Below, piece by piece: positions 6,431 through 10,454 of a DNA stretch of 10,454 nucleotides. The translations under genes were made by a program, and so were the position numbers. How positions within the stretch are numbered: the first letter of the stretch is position 1; every line of letters begins with the position of its first letter. A model generated the notes under the pieces. It worked only from the letters and a program-made list of their open reading frames with translations. It did no database searches and was not told the origin of the DNA. Source of the DNA: Gammaproteobacteria bacterium (lineage in GTDB: Bacteria > Pseudomonadota > Gammaproteobacteria > Xanthomonadales > Xanthomonadaceae); assembly GCA_025360985.1 (NCBI GenBank), contig JANYBA010000298.1, positions 1 through 10,454 of the forward strand, written 5' to 3'.

Positions 6431-7384
6431 ATGAGCAAGCAGAACCTGCTCGTCTTCTCCGGAAACGCCAACCGACCGTTGGCGTTGTCGGTGTGCCGCC
6501 AGTTGGGCGTGCCGATCGGCAAGGCCCTGGTCGGCAAGTTCTCCGATGGCGAGGTCCAGGTCGAGATCGAGGAAAACGTCCGCGGCCAGGACGTGTTCGT
6601 GATCCAGCCGACTTGCGCGCCGACGGCCGAGAATTTCATGGAATTGCTGGTGCTGATCGACGCGCTCAAGCGCGCTTCGGCGGCGATCGTCACCGCCGTG
6701 GTGCCGTACTTCGGTTACGCGCGGCAGGATCGCCGCCCGCGCTCGGCGCGCGTGCCGATCACCGCCAAGGTGGCGGCGCGGATGTTCAGCACGGTCAACG
6801 CCGATCGCGTGCTCACCGTCGACCTGCACGCCGACCAGATCCAGGGTTTCTTCGATGTCCCGGTCGACAATGTCTATGCCTCGCCGCTGCTGCTGGCCGA
6901 CATCTGGCGCCACCAGGGCACGGACAACATCATCGTGGTTTCGCCGGACGTCGGTGGCGTGGTGCGGGCGCGGGCGATCGCCAAGCGCCTGGACGACGCC
7001 GACCTCGCCATCATCGACAAGCGCCGCCCGAAGGCCAACGTTTCGACGGTGATGAACATCATCGGCGACGTCTCCGGCAAGACCTGCGTGCTGGTCGATG
7101 ACATCGTCGATACCGCCGGCACCTTGTGCGCCGCCGCCGCGCTCAAGCAAAACGGCGCCACCAAGGTCGTGGCCTACTGCACGCATCCGGTGCTGTCGGG
7201 CGCGGCAATCGCCAATCTGACCAATTCGGCGATGGACGAACTGGTGGTTACCGATACCATCCCGCTTTCCGACGCCGCCCAGGCTTGCGGCCGCATTCGC
7301 CAGCTGAGCGTGGCCGAGTTGCTGGCCGAGACGATCCGGCGCATCTCGGTAGGCGAATCGGTGAGCACGCTCTACGTAGATTGA
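6431..7384 (+). CDS. prs: Ribose-phosphate pyrophosphokinase (PRPP synthase)
   Basis: Prs makes 5-phosphoribosyl-1-pyrophosphate from ribose-5-phosphate and ATP, feeding purine, pyrimidine, NAD, His and Trp synthesis. The 317-residue length matches class I enzymes. Visible are [10 protein letters not shown] (9-18), the [17 protein letters not shown] segment (36-52), the ATP loop region [18 protein letters not shown] (96-113), the signature [13 protein letters not shown] (130-142) with the Mg-binding His133, and the PRPP loop [12 protein letters not shown] (220-231). The ATG at 6431 follows a GGAAA-type SD (within 6416-6425). tRNA-Gln lies 49 bases upstream, and rplY follows after 78 bases that hold two hairpins. 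Confidence 0.98.
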   Translation: MSKQNLLVFSGNANRPLALSVCRQLGVPIGKALVGKFSDGEVQVEIEENVRGQDVFVIQPTCAPTAENFMELLVLIDALKRASAAIVTAVVPYFGYARQDRRPRSARVPITAKVAARMFSTVNADRVLTVDLHADQIQGFFDVPVDNVYASPLLLADIWRHQGTDNIIVVSPDVGGVVRARAIAKRLDDADLAIIDKRRPKANVSTVMNIIGDVSGKTCVLVDDIVDTAGTLCAAAALKQNGATKVVAYCTHPVLSGAAIANLTNSAMDELVVTDTIPLSDAAQACGRIRQLSVAELLAETIRRISVGESVSTLYVD

Positions 7385-7392
7385 TCCAACTG

Positions 7393-7412
7393 CTCCCCTG
7401 GTCGCGGGGGAG
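7393..7412 (+). other. Hairpin 1 in the prs-rplY intergenic leader
   Basis: CTCCCC (7393-7398) pairs with GGGGAG (7407-7412) around an eight-base loop, starting eight bases after the prs stop codon. The stem is GC-rich and stable-looking but no T-tract follows, so it is not a standard intrinsic terminator. It could protect the prs mRNA end or serve as a processing or regulatory element. Confidence 0.5.
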
Positions 7413-7419
7413 TATCCAC

Positions 7420-7435
7420 ATCGCCGCGAGGCGAT
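7420..7435 (+). other. Hairpin 2 (GNRA tetraloop) in the rplY leader
   Basis: ATCGCC (7420-7425) pairs perfectly with GGCGAT (7430-7435) around the loop GCGA, a GNRA tetraloop. It ends 27 bases before the rplY start. Together with hairpin 1 it fills most of the 78-base gap. An rplY leader acting in autogenous control by L25 is known in E. coli; whether this structure does so is inference. Confidence 0.5.
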
Positions 7436-7462
7436 CCAACACCAGCAGAAGGCAACATCATC

Positions 7463-8161
7463 ATGGCAACTGTTCACAACATCACGGCCAACAGCCGCAA
7501 GGACGAGGGGAAGGGTGCGAGCCGCCGCCTGCGTCTGAGTGGTCATGTTCCGGCCATCGTCTACGGCGCCAAGCAGGAGCCGCAGTCCATCCAGTTCGAG
7601 CACAACCATCTGTGGATGGCCAGCCAGAACGAGTGGTTTTATTCGTCCATCCTCGAGCTGTCGGTCGACGGCGCGGTGCAGAAGGTCCTGTTGCGCGACC
7701 TCCAGCGCCACCCCTACAAGCAGCAGCTATTGCACCTCGACATGCAGCGCATCGACGAAAACGCAGCGATTCGCTTCAACGTGCCGCTGCACTTCATGCA
7801 TCAGGATTCGTCGCCGGCCGGCAAGACCGCCGACGTCATCGTCTTGCATGAACTGAATGAGATCGAAGTCAGTTGCCTGCCGCGCGATCTGCCGGAATTC
7901 ATCGAAGTCGATCTGTCCAGCCTGACTTTGGGCGACATCATTCACATGTCGCAGCTCACCCTGCCGACGGGTGTCACTCTGCCGGCCCTCAAGCTCGGCA
8001 AAGAACACGACCTGGCGGTGGTGATTGCCAAGCAGGCGCGCGTCGAGGCGGAAGAAACGCCAGTGGCAGCGGTTGCGGCCGAAGTGCCCTCGACCAAGTC
8101 GGCGAAAGCGGCGGCGGCTCCGGCGGCAGCTCCGGCCGGCAAGGGCGACAAGAAGAAGTAA
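7463..8161 (+). CDS. rplY: 50S ribosomal protein L25, long CTC/TL5 type
   Basis: L25 binds 5S rRNA in the central protuberance of the large subunit. The 232-residue product is the two-domain form: an N-terminal 5S-binding domain (about 1-95; SRKDEGKGASRRLRLSGHVPAIVYG near the start, then LRDLQRHPYKQQLLHLD) and a C-terminal CTC domain (about 96-190). E. coli L25 has only the first domain, about 94 residues. The final 40 or so residues form an Ala/Lys-rich low-complexity tail ending in KGDKKK, probably disordered and RNA-contacting. An AGAAGG SD lies around 7446-7451. It sits in the conserved prs-rplY-pth-ychF order, and pth begins 13 bases after its stop. Confidence 0.96.
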   Translation: MATVHNITANSRKDEGKGASRRLRLSGHVPAIVYGAKQEPQSIQFEHNHLWMASQNEWFYSSILELSVDGAVQKVLLRDLQRHPYKQQLLHLDMQRIDENAAIRFNVPLHFMHQDSSPAGKTADVIVLHELNEIEVSCLPRDLPEFIEVDLSSLTLGDIIHMSQLTLPTGVTLPALKLGKEHDLAVVIAKQARVEAEETPVAAVAAEVPSTKSAKAAAAPAAAPAGKGDKKK

Positions 8162-8174
8162 GGCCAGCTGCCGC

Positions 8175-8756
8175 ATGGCTGGTCTTCGCCTCATCGTCGG
8201 TCTCGGCAATCCGGGCGCCGAGCATTCCCGAACCCGGCACAACGCCGGGTTCTGGTTCATTGATGCGCTCGCCGAATCGCTCGGTGTGCGTTTCGGTCTC
8301 GAATCCAAGCTCTATGGCGAGTCCGCGAAAGCGGTCATCGGTGGGCAGTCGGTCTGGCTGCTCAAGCCGGCCACGTTCATGAATGCCTCGGGCAAGTCCG
8401 TTGCGGCGGCCTTGCGCTACTGGAAGATCGAGCCGACGGACGTTTTGCTAGCGCATGATGATTTGGATCTTCCGCCCGGCGCGGCGCGGCTGAAGTTCGA
8501 CGGTGGCCACGGTGGCCAGAATGGCCTGCGTGACACCATTCAGCATCTTGATCACGGCCAGTTCCACCGACTTCGCATCGGCATCGGCCATCCGGGTCAC
8601 AAGGACCGGGTGACGCCTTGGGTCCTGGGCCGGCCCGGCAAGGACGACGAGGCCGCGATCCGGCGTGCGATCCAGGATGCGCTGGATGTGCTGCCGCTGG
8701 CGGTGGCCGGCGATTTCAACGAGGCGATGAAACGCTTGCACACGCCGAAGACCTAA
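8175..8756 (+). CDS. pth: Peptidyl-tRNA hydrolase
   Basis: Pth releases peptides from peptidyl-tRNAs that drop off the ribosome, recycling the tRNA. The 193-residue protein shows GLGNPG (9-14), the catalytic His22 in TRHNAGF, LKPATFMNASG with Asn70, the AHDDLDLP segment with Asp95, and GGHGGQNGLRD with Asn116, followed by FHRLRIGIGHPG. In E. coli the residue before that last Asn is His; here it is Gln115, which I regard as a lineage variant. The ATG at 8175 gives the standard N-terminus; an open frame continues upstream into rplY but would add an unnatural basic extension. The SD is weak (AAGG near 8160-8163, overlapping the rplY stop). Confidence 0.97.
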   Translation: MAGLRLIVGLGNPGAEHSRTRHNAGFWFIDALAESLGVRFGLESKLYGESAKAVIGGQSVWLLKPATFMNASGKSVAAALRYWKIEPTDVLLAHDDLDLPPGAARLKFDGGHGGQNGLRDTIQHLDHGQFHRLRIGIGHPGHKDRVTPWVLGRPGKDDEAAIRRAIQDALDVLPLAVAGDFNEAMKRLHTPKT

Positions 8757-8763
8757 AGCCTGT

Positions 8764-8778
8764 CCGCGGTTCGCGCGG
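8764..8778 (+). other. Small hairpin in the pth-ychF gap
   Basis: CCGCG (8764-8768) can pair with CGCGG (8774-8778) around a five-base loop, just after the pth stop. No T-tract follows. In GC-rich DNA such a five-base stem may be chance. It is listed because it is the only structure in the 54-base gap. Confidence 0.2.
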
Positions 8779-8810
8779 TCGCATCTCAAAATCACGGATT
8801 CGGATCACTC

Positions 8811-9902
8811 ATGGGCATCAAATGCGGCATCGTCGGCCTGCCGAACGTTGGCAAATCGACCCTCTTCAATGCGTTGACCAAGGCGGGCATCGCTGCGGCG
8901 AATTTCCCGTTCTGCACGATCGAGCCCAACACCGGGGTCGTGCCCGTGCCCGATCCACGGCTCGAACAGCTGGCCGAGATCGTCAAGCCGCAACGCATCC
9001 TGCCGACCTCGTTCGAGTTCGTGGACATCGCCGGCCTGGTCGCCGGAGCGTCGAAGGGCGAAGGTCTGGGCAACAAGTTCCTGGCCCATATCCGCGAAGT
9101 CGACGCCATCGCCCACGTCGTACGTTGCTTCGAGAACACCGACATCGTTCATGTGGCCGGCAAGATCGATCCAATCTCCGACATCGAGACGATCGACACG
9201 GAGTTGGCGCTGGCCGACCTTGATTCCGTCGAAAAAGCATTGAACCGCGCTGAAAAAGAAGCAAAAGCCGGCAATAAGGACGCAATTGTCAGGAAAGAAG
9301 TCCTGGTCAAGCTGCGCGCCGGCCTCGACGCCGGCAAGTCCGCCCGGTCCCTGGGGCTGTCTGACGAAGACAAAACCCTGGTCCGCGACCTGTTCCTGCT
9401 CACCCTCAAGCCGGTCATGTATGTGGCCAACGTCCTGGAGGACGGCTTCGAGAACAACCCGTTCCTGGACAAAGTCCGGTCCCGCGCAGCAACCGAGGGC
9501 GCCGAAGTGGTGCCGGTCAGCGCCGCGATCGAGGAGGAAATGGCCCAGCTTGAAGACGCTGACCGGGCCGAGTTCCTGGAGTCCCTGGGCTTGGCCGAGC
9601 CGGGCCTGAACCGGGTCATCCGGGCCGGCTACACCTTGCTGGGCATGCAGACCTACTTCACCGCCGGCGTGAAGGAGGTTCGCGCCTGGCAGGTGCCGAA
9701 AGGGGCGACCGCCCCGCAGGCCGCGGGTGTGATCCATACCGATTTCGAGAAAGGCTTCATCCGGGCCGAAACGATCTCGTATGAAGATTTCCTCAAGTAC
9801 CGGGGTGAGGCCGGCGCCCGCGATGCCGGCCGCCTGCGCCTCGAAGGCAAGGACTATCTGGTTCAGGAAGGCGATGTGTTGCATTTCCGCTTCAACGTCT
9901 AA
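8811..9902 (+). CDS. ychF: Redox-regulated ATPase YchF (Obg-family)
   Basis: YchF/EngD is a universal ribosome-associated P-loop ATPase; in E. coli it represses stress responses. The 363-residue length is exact for the family. The P-loop is GLPNVGKST (9-17), switch II has DIAG (72-75), and the G4 position is the family-specific N-V-x-E (Asn207 to Glu210) instead of NKxD, which explains its ATP preference. His114 (catalytic in E. coli YchF) and Cys35 (reported redox-sensing) are both present. A coiled-coil insertion (about 130-180) and a C-terminal TGS domain (about 280-363, ending [13 protein letters not shown]) follow. pth-ychF adjacency is conserved. The ATG at 8811 gives the canonical [17 protein letters not shown] start. 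Confidence 0.98.
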   Translation: MGIKCGIVGLPNVGKSTLFNALTKAGIAAANFPFCTIEPNTGVVPVPDPRLEQLAEIVKPQRILPTSFEFVDIAGLVAGASKGEGLGNKFLAHIREVDAIAHVVRCFENTDIVHVAGKIDPISDIETIDTELALADLDSVEKALNRAEKEAKAGNKDAIVRKEVLVKLRAGLDAGKSARSLGLSDEDKTLVRDLFLLTLKPVMYVANVLEDGFENNPFLDKVRSRAATEGAEVVPVSAAIEEEMAQLEDADRAEFLESLGLAEPGLNRVIRAGYTLLGMQTYFTAGVKEVRAWQVPKGATAPQAAGVIHTDFEKGFIRAETISYEDFLKYRGEAGARDAGRLRLEGKDYLVQEGDVLHFRFNV

Positions 9903-9915
9903 GCTGGCGCAACCG

Positions 9916-9944
9916 TTGACAAAACCGGCCCCGGCCGTGAAAAT
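9916..9944 (+). promoter_or_regulatory. Sigma-70 stable-RNA promoter for the tRNA-Tyr-Gly-Thr-tuf operon
   Basis: A perfect -35 TTGACA (9916-9921) is separated by 17 bases from GAAAAT (9939-9944), which matches four of six -10 bases. A G/C-rich discriminator (GCGGGC, 9946-9951) follows, a feature of stringently controlled stable-RNA promoters. Transcription would start around 9951-9953, shortly before the mature tRNA-Tyr 5' end at 9960. The spacer holds an inverted repeat CGGCC/GGCCG (9926-9937). Confidence 0.75.
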
Positions 9945-9959
9945 TGCGGGCTCCCTAAT

Positions 9960-10045
9960 GGAGGGATACCCAAGCGGCCAACGGGGGCAGACTGTAAATC
10001 TGCTGGCTCACGCCTTCGGTGGTTCGAATCCACCTCCCTCCACCA
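9960..10045 (+). tRNA. tRNA-Tyr (anticodon GTA)
   Basis: An 86-base class II cloverleaf with encoded CCA. The acceptor GGAGGGA (9960-9966) pairs with TCCCTCC (10035-10041). The anticodon stem GCAGA/TCTGC encloses the loop 9992-9998 with GTA at 9994-9996. A long variable arm follows, as expected for bacterial tRNA-Tyr. The T arm is GGTGG-TTCGAAT-CCACC. Discriminator A precedes CCA at 10043-10045. It is the first gene after the promoter at 9916. Confidence 0.97.
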
Positions 10046-10050
10046 GTTTC

Positions 10051-10124
10051 GCGGGAGTAGTTCAATGGTAGAACCTCAGTTTTCCAAACTGATTACGCGG
10101 GTTCGATTCCCGCCTTCCGCTCCA
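10051..10124 (+). tRNA. tRNA-Gly (anticodon TCC)
   Basis: A 74-base cloverleaf beginning five bases after tRNA-Tyr. The acceptor GCGGGAG (10051-10057) pairs with CTTCCGC (10114-10120), with one G-T wobble. The anticodon stem TCAGT/ACTGA encloses TTTCCAA with anticodon TCC at 10083-10085. The T arm is GCGGG-TTCGATT-CCCGC. Discriminator T and encoded CCA (10122-10124) complete it. The same isoacceptor (glyT) lies in the E. coli tufB operon. Confidence 0.97.
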
Positions 10125-10194
10125 TTGATGCTTTGCGTTCCACGGCGGTTCTGATCTTGTTTCTTAGTTTATGTTTCATCGCGGCAAGCAGCAT

Positions 10195-10270
<76 letters not shown>

Positions 10271-10333
10271 ACTCCCTCCGGTTCGCATTGCGGATCGGCT
10301 CGGTCATCCACTTGAATCCATCGGGTAATCGCA

Positions 10334-10454
10334 ATGTCCAAGGCTAAGTTTGAGCGCACCAAGCCCCACGTGAACGTGGGCACGATTGGTCACGTAGACC
10401 ATGGCAAGACGACGCTGACGGCGGCGCTGACCAAGATTGGCGCGGAGCGGTTTG
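10334..10454 (+). CDS. tuf: Elongation factor Tu, N-terminal part (3' truncated by window)
   Basis: Only the first 40 codons are present. The product begins [20 protein letters not shown] and has the diagnostic P-loop GHVDHGKT (residues 19-26) followed by [16 protein letters not shown]-Tu is the GTPase that carries aminoacyl-tRNAs to the ribosome. The tRNA-Tyr-Gly-Thr leader marks this as the tufB-type copy, normally followed by tRNA-Trp, secE and nusG; a second copy in the str operon is likely but is not in view. No strong SD precedes the ATG. Three tRNAs and tuf sharing one promoter links EF-Tu and tRNA supply to growth-rate control (inference). Confidence 0.98.
   Translation, partial: MSKAKFERTKPHVNVGTIGHVDHGKTTLTAALTKIGAERF

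Noticed and set aside
6026..7711. Minus-strand open frame of 561 codons through tRNA-Gln, prs and rplY, containing a GAVGFEPTNAG-like segment
   Set aside because: That segment is the well-known spurious translation of the antisense strand of a tRNA; the rest is a shadow of prs.
8025..8174. Upstream in-frame extension of pth into rplY
   Set aside because: It adds an Arg-rich stretch unlike any Pth N-terminus; the ATG at 8175 gives the standard start before GLGNPG.
8805..9884. Minus-strand open frame of 359 codons opposite ychF
   Set aside because: It mirrors the ychF frame almost exactly and has no independent signature.
9781..10071. Plus-strand frame crossing the ychF end and tRNA-Tyr, containing EGYPSGQRG
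   Set aside because: This peptide is a common false translation of tRNA-Tyr; the tRNA cloverleaf explains the sequence.

Overview
This window reads as an ordinary, densely packed core-genome segment of a GC-rich gammaproteobacterium. The most likely home is Xanthomonadales/Lysobacterales (Rhodanobacteraceae or Lysobacteraceae type). This is inferred from the GC-rich, G/C-ending codon use, from the lolB-ispE-tRNA-Gln-prs-rplY-pth-ychF order (shared with Pseudomonas and its relatives), from an L25 of the long CTC type, and from a tRNA-Tyr/Gly/Thr-tuf cluster like that of E. coli. Genus or species cannot be fixed from the sequence alone.

Layout. Bases 1-1089 (+): the 3' end of a YihY/BrkB-family membrane protein, a TlpA-like thioredoxin lipoprotein and an acylphosphatase, almost certainly one transcript (19-base gap, then an ATGA overlap). 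Bases 1086-4730 (-): a tightly coupled operon hemA-prfA-moaB-ppk2 that meets the acylphosphatase gene head-on and shares a CTAG with its stop codon. Bases 4731-4810: the short divergent intergenic region. Bases 4811-9902 (+): lolB-ispE-tRNA-Gln-prs-rplY-pth-ychF. Bases 9903-10454 (+): a stable-RNA type promoter, tRNA-Tyr(GTA), tRNA-Gly(TCC), tRNA-Thr(GGT) and the start of tuf (EF-Tu).

The genes are mostly housekeeping and centre on translation: release factor 1, peptidyl-tRNA hydrolase, L25, YchF, EF-Tu and four tRNAs. Others serve precursor supply (PRPP synthase, the isoprenoid kinase IspE, glutamyl-tRNA reductase for haem), envelope lipoprotein insertion (LolB), molybdopterin (MoaB) and polyphosphate-nucleotide exchange (PPK2). 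No gap exceeds about 90 bases. I see no insertion sequence, phage gene, CRISPR array, toxin-antitoxin pair or defence island, and nothing that looks like an undescribed system. The second-look items are local: operon make-up (moaB-ppk2 where Pseudomonas has prmC), overlapping convergent stop codons, tandem hairpins ahead of rplY, a weak hairpin plus T-tract just before tRNA-Gln, and a clear stable-RNA promoter.
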